From Flaccisagitta enflata (Eukaryota > Chaetognatha > Sagittoidea > Aphragmophora), in assembly GCA_965153355.1 (NCBI GenBank), contig OZ231128.1, positions 2,852,001 through 2,916,000 of the forward strand: DNA of 64,000 bases, given 5' to 3'. The translations under genes and the position numbers were made by a program. Below, piece by piece: positions 23,245 through 38,900 of the stretch. Under the pieces are notes generated by a model, which did no database searches, had not been told where the DNA came from, and saw nothing but the letters and a program-made list of their open reading frames with translations. Within the stretch, counting starts at the first letter, position 1. Each line of letters starts with the position of its first letter.

Positions 23245-24340
23245 TAACAATCATTTTATCTCTTCTCATTGATAAGAATTAGCATTTGGGTTAGACTCTG
23301 AATCTGAATCTCTGAATCGATGTTTGCAAAGTTAGTTTTGCTGAATGAAAAACTAGGAATCATGCGCGCTGAACCTAGTCAGTGAGGGCTCACAAGGCCC
23401 TCTTCCATATATTTCAGTTTGATTATAGTTAGGGATATTGTTCCACTAGTCATATATATCATGATATTACAGACCAAAAACACCAACTTTTAAGGATCAT
23501 TAATAGATCTGTTCTCCCATTCCTCACACATTTTTTCTTTGGCCAACTATTCTTTGTTCTTCAAACTGTTTCACTTATTTATTTGATTTACTGTTATTGC
23601 ATGTTCATAGATTAAATCTAAGTTGAATGAAGTGGTTTTGCTAAATACTTTTTGATATTCTGTTGAAGGATTAGTCAAAAAAGTGTCTAGACTTGTAACC
23701 GTAAAACTGTATTTACCTAGGAAATAAATATTAGGACAGTTGGAGAAAAGTTAGCCTTTTCACTCAATGAATGAAGTATAAGCCCAAATGAATCAATTTT
23801 CAGTCATAGTATGGCATTTTTATGGTTTAAGTTCTTCTTTTTCGACTTTTTATGGGATTGGTCTATGATTTCTCAACTTGAATCAGTTTATCCTTTGCTT
23901 CTCAAAAGCAATAAAAAATCATAATTAGGTTTAGTTTTTTTTTACTATTAGCTAATCGAAAAACATTGTTTGTCTGCAGGCCTCAATTTTTTCAACAATC
24001 AAAAAACTTGTTGAAAATGTGATCTATTGAGACCGATCAGAATGATTTTGCTCAATCCGTTAAGATTTGAGAGTTCATATAATGCAGGTTGTCCTTTGAG
24101 AATTTAAAACGAAAACCTCAAAATCAGATTTTGCTAAAATGACAGTTTTTCTTCAAAACGCTGTCATTTGAAAACGGATTGAGCTACCAAGCTCTGCTTG
24201 GTCTTCAATGGAAGATTTTATGTCATACTTTGTTGATCTGCTTTCATTGTTTTATTGGATATTGAAGTCTAGCTGCTATAATCATGGTTAAGTGTCCGTA
24301 TATTTATTTCCAAGATAGTATCTGACGCAAAAGGTTATTT
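23245..24340. other. no gene recognised
   Basis: AT-rich sequence. 23385-23460 is the inverted copy of the segment at 20763. About 23990-24200 has weak self-complementarity (AAACGGATTGAGC against GCTCAATCCGTT). No coding signal was seen. Confidence 0.5.
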
Positions 24341-24608
24341 CTCCCTATCAAATGTGTGGGCCTTTAAGCAAATTATCCCTAAGACTCGGACTTCGCCTCG
24401 GCCCATTGGGTGGAGTCTGTGTTCAGGTTTTGGGGCTGAGACTTTTCTGAGTACTACAGCGACTGATTGTGGACGTACGTTTACATTCGTTTGCTTTTTC
24501 ATTCAGGCCTGTATTCTAAGTTGCGGATACGCAACTTTATCAGTGTATGAGGCCTCCATTTATTGGCTTAATGGCTTGTTGGTTCGTCACGATCGAGTTG
24601 TAAAACAA
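24341..24608. other. short unassigned region with a solo hairpin
   Basis: AAGTTGCGGATACGCAACTTTAT (24521-24543) looks like the hairpin end of the dispersed family followed by degraded sequence with GTTGGTTCGTCACGATCG. It lies head to tail with the next copy. Confidence 0.4.
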
Positions 24609-24806
24609 ACAAGGCCGGATACACGGCTACCTTAGTCGCGTGCGGGTGGGCAGGGGCAGTATTTGAGTTACTAAAGCATTTGGCAAGGAGCAGTGAGGCC
24701 AAAGACCGTAACAACATAAAAAAAGTAAAATGGGGACCGACCGACTGACCAACCAACCGACGGACGGACAAAGCGGGGTGTAGAATCGCGTAGCACGCGA
24801 CTAAAA
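24609..24806 (-). mobile_element. hairpin-ended dispersed element, arm AGTCGCGTGC
   Basis: Starts ACAAGGCCGGATACACGG, has AGTCGCGTGC then GGGTGGGCAGGGGCAG, a GACCGACCGACTGACC microsatellite, and ends with ATCGCGTAGCACGCGACT before AAAAA. Distal and terminal arms pair over 10 nt. Confidence 0.85.
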
Positions 24807-25155
24807 ACGCGCATTTATGATGCTGCAGTTGTATTATTGTGTAGGAGGGAGATGAGGGGTAGGGGTGGGGTGAGGCTGGGGGTTGTATGTCCTTGCTCAC
24901 CCGTTTGCATCGATGTTGTGACCCCGCGTCACTTGTTTAGCTCTTACATTCCTTTGCGAAACAACCTCCCCCACCTCGCCCCCTCCTAGATCTCCAAAGC
25001 ATCACTCACTTACATCCACTGCTTTAAACAAGAAGATGCCTTAAGTCGCGTGTTGGGCAATGAGGCAAATAGTTGCTAAAAATCTAAAAATAGGCAATAA
25101 AAAACGGCACATTGATTTGACATGCTTGGCTCGTAAGTAAGAGGCAAAACTGTAA
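24807..25155. mobile_element. right-end fragment of a hairpin-element variant (ends ...CCGCGTCACTTGTTT)
   Basis: 24840-24944 ends with ACGATGTTGTGATCCCGCG-like sequence (here CGATGTTGTGACCCCGCGTC), the variant right end also seen at 48150 and inverted at 51840. The rest is unremarkable. Confidence 0.5.
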
Positions 25156-25328
25156 ACAAGGCCGGATACACGGCCAATACCAGTTGCGGACGGGTGGGCA
25201 GGAGCAGAAATGGGCGTTTCCACACTTTCCAACTCGATCACCATGACGGACCGACCAACGGACCGACCGACGGACCAACGGACGGACGGACAAAGCCTCT
25301 TATAGAGTTGCGTGTCCGCAACTAAAAA
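25156..25328 (-). mobile_element. hairpin-ended dispersed element, arm AGTTGCGGAC
   Basis: Distal AGTTGCGGACGGGTGGGCAG, microsatellite GACCGACCAACGGACCG, terminal hairpin AGTTGCGTGTCCGCAACT then AAAAA. AGTTGCGGAC and GTCCGCAACT pair perfectly. Confidence 0.88.
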
Positions 25329-26042
25329 TTCAAAAGCATTTTAAAGAGCTTCAAAAATCTATCATTTGACTGGTGTCAGAAAGTTTTCAGTGGAAGATAA
25401 AAAAAAGTTACAATTTAAGATAAAAATGTAAATATCTCAATTGCTGGAAATAGCATTTTTATTTGTTTATGAACAGTACCCCTCACTTTCAGTTAATCAC
25501 AATTTATAAACAGATCAAGCAAAAAATTTCTGCCTGGCAGCATTTTGAAAAAGTTTTCCAAATTTTTTTTTTCATGCAGGAAAAAATTAAATTGAGGTGC
25601 AAAGACAATGATGATTTTTAATTATCAATTTGCCGGCAATTGAGATATTTTTTATTGAAATGGTTGTAACTTTGAAAGTTTTAAGCTTGAACTTTTAGAC
25701 GCTGATGGATTTTTTGTGGTTTTGACTCATACTATCGAGCCAGGGGACACTAAATTGATGAGCGTTTTCGCCCATAGTTTTGATGCTTATGTCAAGTTAT
25801 GAATGTAGGCTTGTACCCTTGGTACTGATAAATTGGAAGGAAATTTTTAAGATTAGAGATTGCCAAAAAACTCCAAAATCAGTTTTTGCTTTTTTTCAGC
25901 TCAAGCACAATCAAAATCTCTTTAAAATGAAGCACAGAAATGATGTATTCCCTGGCAAATGTCCTCACAATATTTTAGTATTCGTCCAAGCTTCTCAAAA
26001 AGTGGCTTTGTTCGTCCGCCTCTCTGTCTGTCTGTCTCTCTA

Positions 26043-26098
<56 letters not shown>

Positions 26099-26512
26099 CC
26101 TTCACGCAGTTTTTCCATGAGCCTTGCTTGAATCGGTCTCTTGTTGACGGACCATTGGTCGATTTGACCTTGCTTCCCCTCTCAACTTCTCTCAACTATC
26201 ACGATTGGATCAGCTGGAAAGAATTTGAGTGAGGGAGGGTAGATAAGGGGAGGGGGGGAGGGGAAAGAGGTAGAGCGAGGGCGTAAGCAAAGATCGAAAT
26301 TCAAAAAACACATGACTTTGCAGAAAATGATGGGATTTGGTCGCTTTATATATTGCGCAAAAAGATTAACAAGGCCACATATCTTTTTGAAGTTTTGTGA
26401 AGGACTTAAAGTCGGTATTCAATTTTATGTCTTATCTGTTTTGATCAATATTGATGCAGATTTAAAAAAAAACCGCTTTTTTGTTGAAGCCTGAGGGAGA
26501 CACACACTTTTT
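25329..26512. other. no gene recognised; weak inverted repeat and a (CT)n microsatellite
   Basis: GTTACAATTT...AATATCTCAATTGC (25409-25445) has its complement GCAATTGAGATATTT...GTTGTAAC at 25637-25673, possibly an old MITE. (CT)n lies at 26049-26095. The frame at 25780 runs into this microsatellite and is not supported. Confidence 0.45.
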
Positions 26513-26711
26513 AGTCGCGTGCTACGCGACTCTAAGACCCGCTATGTTGGTCGGTCGGTTGGTCCGCCGGTCCGTCGGTCCGTCGCCGTTAGCTTTTTTT
26601 GGCTTTAACAGTTTTTGTGTCACTGCTCCTGCCCAATTGCTTTAATAACCTTTTTATTACTGCCCCTGCCAACCCGCACGCGACTTTGGTAGCCGTGTAT
26701 ACGGCCTTGTT
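26513..26711 (+). mobile_element. hairpin-ended dispersed element, arm AGTCGCGTGC
   Basis: Left hairpin AGTCGCGTGCTACGCGACTC, microsatellite GTTGGTCGGTCGGTTGGTCC, right arm CCGCACGCGACTTTGG and end GTGTATACGGCCTTGTTT. Confidence 0.88.
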
Positions 26712-26715
26712 TTTG

Positions 26716-27166
26716 TTATAAGAACCAAGTTTATAAGAACGTTAGGCTTGAAATCTTTAAAAATTTAGGATCATGCTAACAACATTGAAAGGCTTCATTT
26801 CTTCAAAAATTTGAAAATAAAAGTTTAAAATCTTCAAAATTCAAGTACATGCTAAAAATATAAGAGGGCTTTATTCAATTATAGACCTGGATATAATTAT
26901 ATAAATAATTTGGTCTTTACAGCATTTTCATTGTTCTTGACATTCATTTACAACCTTACTGCTTTGTAGTTTTATTGATATTTTCCTTCATTTTCTCCTA
27001 GAAGACAAACTCCAACCAATTAAGAATGAACCAATTAAGAATGTTCTTAATTAAAGGTTGAAAAATTGTGTTTGAATTAAAAACCATTTAAAAACGTTTA
27101 AGCCTTGAAACTACTTAAATTTAAGAACATTGAAGGCTTGCCCGAAAAGTGACGTTCTTATAATAA
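26716..27166. mobile_element. MITE-like inverted-repeat element
   Basis: TTATAAGAACG near 26731 and CGTTCTTATAA at 27154-27164 bracket about 450 bp with inverted GGCTTGAA/TTCAAGCC-like phrases. It abuts the previous element. Termini are uncertain. Confidence 0.5.
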
Positions 27167-28089
27167 AAAAAAAGTGTATACGTTTTCACAATTCATGGTT
27201 CCATAGTTAATTGTCGTGTTTATGAAAGTATTACATACTAACAATAAATGTTTAAGGCCAACAATGCAATTGTCTCTCAAAAATGTGTGAACTCGAGTTT
27301 GGCAAAAAGGATGTACACTCATCTATCAGCAACTAGGTCCGTTTGTCAACAGTTTTACCCGTTGGTCCATGGATTTGTCTTGTCGTCTTGTGATGCTGGA
27401 ACGCAGGGGCGTATTAGAGCAAAGATTTTTGGGACAGCAAGCCCTTATATGTGTTCCAATGAATTTTGTGTCCCAACAAAATAATTGGTAAGATTTCCCT
27501 TTTATTTATATCAAATTAAAGTATGAGGCATTTATATAAGTAATTGAGCCACTAATCTAGCTTATCAAACTCAATGGCGTTATTTACTGTATAAATAGAT
27601 GAAAAAACACTTAAATTGTAACAAATATGATAATGAATATGTGAAATTCTTGTTTTAATCCTTATTTTTGGCTCAGGCATTTGTGTCCGACAGGGGCAGC
27701 AGCTGCTGCCCCTGACGCCCCGTCTAATACGCCTCTGCTGGAACGTATGGACTAACTTAAAAGTCTTGTAGATAAGAGTTGCGAACTCATCTCATGTCTA
27801 ATTAATTATGTTCTCGGCGATTCTACCGTTTTCTGGGCGAAATTTTTTGACATAATATAAGAGAATGAGCTTAAGAGAATGAGCTTAACTCCAAATCGGC
27901 GCAAAATTCAGCTCATTCTCTCAAGTGAGTTTTGAATGAACTTTATTTTTTCGCGTAATTTGTAGCCATCCAGTTTGAATTTGACATCGGTCATTTAGGT
28001 ACCAAAAAAAGAAGGACAATCTGTTCTTCTTTTGGTTTCTTTAATTCTTTCTCGATTCGTTTTCTTCGCGTGATTTTCATAAAGGAGCT
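27167..28089. other. no gene recognised
   Basis: AT-rich sequence. A 78-residue frame (27248-27484) has no recognisable domain. 27400-27480 and 27690-27740 both carry GGGGC-flanked phrases on either side of an AT-rich stretch. No coding claim. Confidence 0.4.
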
Positions 28090-28203
28090 CAAGGAGGCCA
28101 ATACGTGCGAAGTGTTGATCGTCGTACGAAGGCGTTAAAGACCTGCCAACCGATCGACCAAATAACGGACACAACATCTTATAGACGTGCTTTGGCACAC
28201 GGA
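28090..28203 (-). mobile_element. degenerate hairpin-ended element
   Basis: GGCCAATACGTGCGAAGTG, GACCTGCCAACCGATCGACC, then TTATAGACGTGCTTTGGCAC. It resembles the copy at 47468 in order and wording but with arm mismatches. Confidence 0.5.
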
Positions 28204-28538
28204 AAAAAGACCTGTCCTAACCTCTTAATGCGGAAAGCATCCTCTTTATAAAAAAAAACCCAGAGAGCCTCGACAAATCGATCCAGCCTTGTAAACAAAA
28301 TAAGTTGAATGTCGCAAATCCATCGATTTTTATCTGTCTCCAACTTGAATCTGTCTAAACACAAAATTGTCTCTGGGACTGATCCGTTAGTAGGTCCCTC
28401 ATGTCATCCTCCTTCAGGCTTCACTGAAACGTGTATTACTTGAGTCCAGAGCAAGTAATCGGATTCCTTCTAGTTTTAGTTGTTAACTAAAGACTGAAGT
28501 ACTCAACAAGCGCGGTTACAAAAACAAGGCCAAGCACG

Positions 28539-29097
28539 TGTTGAACCGTGACCCCAATCAGCATCCATGCCCGCGCCATTTTTCCGTTGCTATTTTATTT
28601 AGCCTCGACCGTGTAACATTTCTAGCTTCGTTTTGGCTCCGCTAGGGGGCGCCTCTAGTCATGTTTGTAGTCTCTGACAAATGCCCGTCTTTTTGCTTAC
28701 TTTTAGAAATGTTTTGTTCCTATTCAGTCTTCTCTCTGCCCTGCTGATGACAACATCTCATGGATTTTTCTCCTGTTTTGTGCCATTTTATGCCCAGATC
28801 TGTGGAGATATATGCTGCCCAAAAGGGGCCTAATGATAAGAATATAAGAACTGCCTAAACAAGTGGATTCATTTATACCCTGAGGGGTAGAGACTACATA
28901 GAGACATATCAGCTTTCGCCTTGGTGGATATTGTTTGTGGGTTATCCATCCATCCATCGCTTTTGTGGTCATCAGTGCATGCCTTGGCCCAGAGGCCTTC
29001 TTGGAGATCTTCTGTGTTCCTGGATTCGGGGTGAGTCTTGCATTTCTCCATTGACCCGATGCCCCTGCCCTTTTTGGGTTGTTTTGTCGTTTCTACA
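28539..29097 (+). repeat. 5' LTR
   Basis: 559 bp, TGTTGAACCGTG to TTTCTACA. Differs from the 3' LTR by about five substitutions (for example CCTCGACC against CCTTGACC, and CTTCTCTCT against CTTCGCTCT). Confidence 0.92.
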
Positions 29098-29099
29098 CC

Positions 29100-29117
29100 T
29101 GGTGCCTCAAGCCCGGG
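29100..29117 (+). promoter_or_regulatory. probable primer-binding site
   Basis: TGGTGCCTCAAGCCCGGG, two bases after the LTR. It begins TGG, as expected for pairing with a tRNA 3' CCA. The tRNA is not identified. Confidence 0.65.
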
Positions 29118-29616
29118 AAAAAAGTATTAACACTTTTTCGCGCGTATCTAGGCCAAAAATCCCGCAACCGATTCAAGGAATGCCATTCTCAAGTAAATCT
29201 GCTATTAGTTGATCGACCATTCAAGTGTCAGTTTTGTGTTGAGAGCAGCCGTAGTCGCAGTGTTGGCCCAGATAACTCATCATGATTATTCGAATAAGAT
29301 AAAAGATAAAATGCCAAATTTACAAAAAGATAAGATAAAGATAAGATAAGGCTGAATTTTCCAAAGATAAAGATAAGATAAGATGATTATCTTTTATTCG
29401 TTTTTCGAATAACTTTTTCGAATGATTTGTGAAAAAAACTTACCAAGCAAAATCGAGCCCAATAGGACATTAAATGATTTAACTCTCAAAGAAACCCATT
29501 TAAAAACGTATTCCACTATGAAAGCTATCAATATAGAAAGGGAATTTTTGATGATTTTCTTTTATCATTTTTTTATCATATAAGCATGAAATTCATTCTG
29601 ATTAGTTTCTTATGTA

Positions 29617-29794
29617 CAGTGGAACCCTGCAAAAACAGCCTCGCTTTTAAAGGTTCCCCATCAATAAAGGTCAACATTTTTAGGTCCCAAATGGTAGTTT
29701 TTAATGTGATTTCACCTCTCTTTAAAGGTTAAAAAATGTTTAAAGATTGAAAAATCTCTAGTCCCAATGGGACCGATGAGGCGGGGTCCTACTG
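29617..29794. mobile_element. 178-bp mariner-like MITE inside the hAT element
   Basis: Imperfect ends CAGTGGAACCCTGC and GGCGGGGTCCTACTG, flanked by TA on both sides. The interior has AAAGGTT inverted motifs. Confidence 0.75.
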
Positions 29795-29819
29795 TATTTC
29801 TATATGAGCTTTGTTTGGT

Positions 29820-30000
29820 AGTAGCACGATGACTTTTGCTTTCATACATTGGGGAAGTTTCCCCGTTTTCTCCTCTGTATGTCCACCCCTTTTAGGCTCA
29901 AATACCGGCCTCGAGGTTTCAATCCCAGCCTTAAGGCTCAAATCCCAGTCTCAAAGGTGGAATCTCAAAGGTGGAATCTCAAAGCTCCAGTCATGTTTTA
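29820..30000. repeat. dispersed CTCGAGGxxCAAATCCCAG repeat
   Basis: TTTGCTTTCATACATTGGGG followed by units such as AGGCTCAAATCCCAGTCTC. The same leader and units occur at 39120-39370 and 63010-63200. Confidence 0.65.
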
Positions 30001-30118
30001 AGTGTACCTCTACTGACAGAACTATGTTCTGTAAAAATCTTGCTAGTTTGACCATTACTAGTGAGAATGTTTATCTGTAATGGCCCTTAGCAACTGCTAA
30101 ACAGGCGATTCTCTTAAA

Positions 30119-30265
30119 ACAAGGCCGGATACACGGCAATACAGTCGCGGACGGTTGGGCAGGAGCAGTAGTGCGATAACTGCTCGGAATTCAAAAACGT
30201 TACGGGACCGACCGATGGACCGACCGACATGGCAAGGTGTAGAGTCGCGTGTCCGCGACTAAAAA
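30119..30265 (-). mobile_element. hairpin-ended dispersed element, arm AGTCGCGGAC, nested in the hAT element
   Basis: ACAAGGCCGGATACACGG, AGTCGCGGACGGTTGGGCAG, GACCGACCGATGGACC, terminal hairpin AGTCGCGTGTCCGCGACT then AAAAA. The arms pair perfectly over 10 nt. Third nesting level of this locus. Confidence 0.9.
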
Positions 30266-31225
30266 TGCTGGGAAATAAAAGTCAGCTGATGACATTTTTT
30301 CCCATTTTGAAAAAAGAATGATTATTCGAAGTTATTCGAATTTTTTCGAATAAGATAATTCCCAAAAAATGAAAAGATAAGATGAAGATAAGATGATTAT
30401 TCGACCACTCAGAATAAAAAAAAGATAAGATGAAGATAACCACCATTTTTATTCGAATATCCGAAGATAACGAATAACGAATATCTTTTGGCCAACACTG
30501 CGTAGTCGTGGGGCCAGCCTCGGCTGAGCAAAGGAGCCTCCGTCGGGATCAGGTCCGGGAAGCAACCCCAAAACCCGCTCTAAGATTATGACGCATAGGG
30601 GCGGTTCAAACCTCTAGGAAGCAAGACACAAAGGTGTCAGGTACCGCCCACCAAGACGTAGACTCATCACGGAAAAGACACATTTATCGTCGTTTGTTTT
30701 CAGTTTTCCATATTCAAGTCAGATATCAGATTACACTTAAGAAGGAAAAAATCGATTCTCCGAGTTCATATAAACAGGCGAAAGCATCCATTTTTTTACT
30801 CCACAATCTGAGCTCAGGGCAGCGAGTCGTCATTTCATCACCATCAAGTATCATCTTCACCTTTTATCATCCATTCTCATCATCTTCAATTTTCTTATCA
30901 CCAATCTACTCCTATCATCGTTGGCATCAGCCTCAGCTTATCTTGCGTTGAAGTCAATTCAACACTGTAAGTTTGTACAGTACACTTCAGAGAGTAGTGT
31001 ATATTTGCCATTTTAAACTTCGAGTATTTTACCTATGCCTATATTGGGTCGCAACAGCGAAGTAATTTTTCCGTTCCTTTCTACTATTCCTGTTCGTCGA
31101 CAGCGTTAAATGCAGTCGGGTCCCAAAAATCAAAAAGTAAAATTTAAAAATCGAAAATTTTTACGCCGAAAGATATTGATCGAGTAATAAGTCTTTTTTT
31201 TTTTTTTTTTTTCTTCATCTCAACA

Positions 31226-35000
<3,775 letters not shown>

Positions 35001-35016
35001 GGGGGAAGGGGAGGGG
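35001..35016 (+). promoter_or_regulatory. polypurine tract of the LTR element
   Basis: GGGGGAAGGGGAGGGG, directly abutting the 3' LTR. This is the usual position for the plus-strand primer. Confidence 0.88.
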
Positions 35017-35575
35017 TGTTGAACCGTGACCCCAATCAGCATCCATGCCCGCGCCATTTTTCCGTTGCTATTTTATTTAGCCTTGACCGTGTAACATTTC
35101 TAGCTTCGTTTTGGCTCCGCTAGGGGGCGCCTCTAGTCATGTTTGTAGTCTCTGACAAATGCCCGTCTTTTTGCTTACATTTAGAAATGTCTTGTTCCTA
35201 TTCAGTCTTCGCTCTGCCCTGCTGATGACAACATCTCATGGATTTTTCTCCTGTTTTGTGCCATTTTATGCCCAGATCTGTGGAGATATATGCTGCCCAA
35301 AAGGGGCCTAATGATAAGAAGATAAGAACTGCCTAAACAAGTGGATTCATTTATACCCTGAGGGGTAGAGACTACATAGAGACATATCAGCTTTCGCCTT
35401 GGTGGATATTGTTTGTGGGTTATCCATCCATCCATCGCTTTTGTGGTCATCAGTGCATGCCTTGGCCCAGAGGCCTTCTTGGAGATCTTCTGTGTTCCTG
35501 GATTCGGGGTGAGTCTTGCATTTCTCCATTGACCCGATGCCCCTGCCCTTTTTGGGTTGTTTTGTCGTTTCTACA
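35017..35575 (+). repeat. 3' LTR
   Basis: 559 bp, ending CTACA before the target duplication CACG (35576-35579). Its edge is 224 bp from the DDI1 ATG, so LTR signals could affect that gene. Confidence 0.92.
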
Positions 35576-35799
35576 CACGTTGGTCAAAACATAAGCCAAG
35601 TGGATCGTCAAATATTTACGTTTTCGTTCTAAAGATCAACTGACGGAACGGGCAGTCTTATTTGCGCGCTCCAGCGCCTGAACACAACCAAACTTTTTCT
35701 GTGGAAAAAAAAAGCAAGAAAAAAGAAAAAAAAAGAAAAAAAAAACTAGGTAGAAAAAAAAAAGGAAACAAAACAAAATCAAAAAACGGCAGCGCCGCC

Positions 35800-35914
35800 A
35801 TGGCTGGCGTCATCAAACTATTGATAACGACCGAGGCAGAAGACGTTTTTGAGGTGGAAGTCAATGGGGATTTAGACGTAGAAACGCTTGAAGCTCTTTG
35901 TGAAATAGAGACAG
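35800..35914 (+). CDS. DDI1: DDI1 exon 1
   Basis: ATG in GCCGCCATGG, first half of the ubiquitin-like fold (GVIKLLITTEAEDVFEVEVN), ends ACAG/GTGTGT in phase 1. Confidence 0.93.
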
Positions 35915-38900
35915 GTGTGTATTCCCTCAATTCAATGCTGATGTACCAAAAATGTATTCATCAAAAAAATTTTAGATTTTCGAAATATATGTTTTATCAA
36001 ATTCAAAAGAAAAGAAGTGAAAAAAATATTCCCTTCGAACATGGATGAACCATAACTTTGGCATCGATTTCTTAATCTCGGCTGTGTAAATACTTGTTTA
36101 AAATACTACTTAATCAAATTTTTCTTTCAAAAACCTTGTTTTTGAGTCGTTGTTTGTTCTGCCAATCGTTAAATTAGATTTTTCCTTCATTAGATCCCAT
36201 TTGTGAGTCATTGTTTGTTCTGCAAATCGTTAAAATTTCTTTTCCTTTTTTTTTCTCAACAATTTTTATTACCACACACATCAGACTCATAAAAACACAT
36301 CGTAGCACAGACAAATGTTAGATTTTTGATTTCTTTGTGTACTTCCCTCGGGTATTTCGTCGGAGATCTTTGATCTCATTCACAATATTTTACCAGTAAT
36401 GGCGGCTGTAGCCGTGAGGGGAAAAAAGTCGTAAGCATTGGTCACTTTTTACTGAACTTTTATTTTCTGTCACTGCAATGTTTTTTTGGATCAAATTTAT
36501 AGAGCAATTGTATGTATTGGTCGCACTGAAAATCAGAGAAAAAAAGGACTGGGCCAAATTAGCTAGATTAGCTAAAATATTTAAAATCACTTAACTAGAT
36601 AACCAGCTATACTCACTGTACTGGCACGCTTTTCTGTAATTGCATGCTCAAATCAAATCAATAATTTATTTATCCTATTTGAAATAAAACAAGGCCGGAT
36701 ACACGGCCATCAGTTGCGGACGAGTGGGCAGGGGTGGAAATGCAACTGTCCGCAATTAAAAATGTTCTAACTCATTTCCTCACTTTTCGACTCATGTCCA
36801 GGGACCAACTGACCAACCAACTAACTGACGGATGGACAAACTCTTTTATAGAGTTTCGTGTTCGCAACTAAAAAAAGAGCCAGCTAAAGAAGCTAAATGA
36901 GCTAGAATATTTAAAAACACCCTTACTGATAAGCAGCTTTGCTCATTGACATGTTTTCTTGTATTTGCTTGCTTAAACATGTATGAAAATATTTATTCAT
37001 TTATCGCATTTAGAATAAGAAAAAAAAGATTTAGATAAGTGAACTAAATGAGCTAATATGTTCAATAAAACATGAGGATGAGGAGCTATATGTAAACATG
37101 TTTTCTTGTATTTGCACGCTCAAACAAACATAAATACACTCCTTCATAGATCCTACACAAAATCATAAAAAATTGAAATGAATTTAACATGAATGGTTCG
37201 AAATAAATTTAAAAAAAAATAAAATGCAAAGAATATTTGTTGTAGAGCATTCTGCGTAACGCCAAATTAAAAAAAATTATAGAATTTATTTACCCTCTCT
37301 ATTTCCTTTGAGGCTCCAATCGCTCAATCTAGAGCCCCAACTTTAATAAAAAAATGAAAACCATGTTTTTTCGAATATGTCAAAAAGTCGAAGACTGACT
37401 GCGACTTTTTCCCCGATTACCACGCACATCGGACTAATGAAAACATAGTGGCATGACGCCTTCAATGTTTGCATCTTTAGTTTCTCCTTGTATTTCCCCC
37501 AGGTATTTCGTCGGGGAGCTTCAATCTCATTCACAATGGCCGGTTCTTGACGGATGGCAAAAAGAAACTGAGTGACATTCCTGTTCAAGATGGCGACGCA
37601 ATCCTCGTTTATAATGTTCCCGCTGACGCCCAATGCGGCACCGTGCAAGCGTCATTGCAAGGTATTAGAAAAAAAGTTGAAACGGGACCAATTACCAACC
37701 GACCAACCAACCAAACCACGGACGGCTGGATGGACAGCGGGGTATACATAATCGAGTAGTATGTGACGAGATATAAGTATAGGAGGACAATGCGTAATGG
37801 ACAATAAACTGAAAAATGCTGATGACATGATGGGCAAAATTGCAAATGTTTAAAAATTCACTGCACAATTTTCAAAAAGAAAGAAATAACTAAAGATGCA
37901 TTTCTCGTCTTCTACAAGCCAACATACAGGTAAAAACAGTCGAAAAATAAACTCTTGGAATGACGGACGGACGGACTAAGTGAGGTATAGTCACGTAGCA
38001 CGCGAGTAAATAGTTCCTCAAATAGCAGAAACCACTTTTATTAGTAGAAGTGCTCAAATTTGTTTTTGTGTGCATATGTAATGGAAGTTTGATTTACACA
38101 AATAAGTTACTTTTGACATTTAGAATTATATGATTAGTGGTTGAATTACCTCAAAATGTTGCATAATTCACGTCTCTTCTTTACGCTTACCACGTTTAAC
38201 AGATTCAACCCAAAGCGCAGCCACCGCGGAAAGCGCTGTGTCGGTCAAAGGATCTGCCTCAGCTGGTCAAGATACTACCCCATCTTCCGAATTCGCTGCT
38301 CTGCCTGAGGATAGGCGTCGAAGGCTCATCCAAGAAGCGGCGGCGTTGAGAGAGGCGCTACTCAGCAGGCCAGAGGAAGTGACCACTCTCCAAGGCAGGA
38401 ATCCAGTCTTGGCGGAGGCTCTCCTTACTGGTAGGATTGAGTTGATTTCATCGGCTGAATCACTAATTGCTCGAATCTTTAGATGCGTCCTCGCATGTCT
38501 GTACGAGGGTGTGTCCCTTGGTAGGAACGTAGGTAATGCGAAATTTTCTTAACGCAGGGCGTCGGGGACGTCGGGTGATGGAAGAAGAGGTTCATATCTT
38601 ACTATCTCATTACATTAAACAGTGGAGCACTGCTAGAGCGCACCCGCTAATAGAGCATAACCGCCTATAAGGTATAGAATATTGTTTCATAAGAGTTTTT
38701 ACTATTATTTCTACATTGGCAATGAGACAGCTTCTGTAAAAGGCATGATTTTACCCGGTCTATTGGCATGCGCTCTAGTGAAGCTCAACTGTACCTAAAG
38801 AGGACGCATCTATGGACATCTCTTGGCCTTGTTGCTAACTTTTGTAACGCGATCAAGCGCAAATCGGTGACGTTCTTTTGTTTTCAAATATTATCTTTCT

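Larger units (their letters stand above)
29258..30500. mobile_element. hAT-like non-autonomous element nested in the LTR element
   Basis: Ends CAGTGTTGGCC and GGCCAACACTG, flanked by a perfect 8-bp duplication CGTAGTCG (29250-29257 and 30501-30508). An 8-bp duplication with CAGTG-type ends is diagnostic of hAT elements. Subterminal regions are full of AAGATAAGAT and TTATTCGAA motifs. No transposase frame. It carries two further insertions. Confidence 0.92.
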
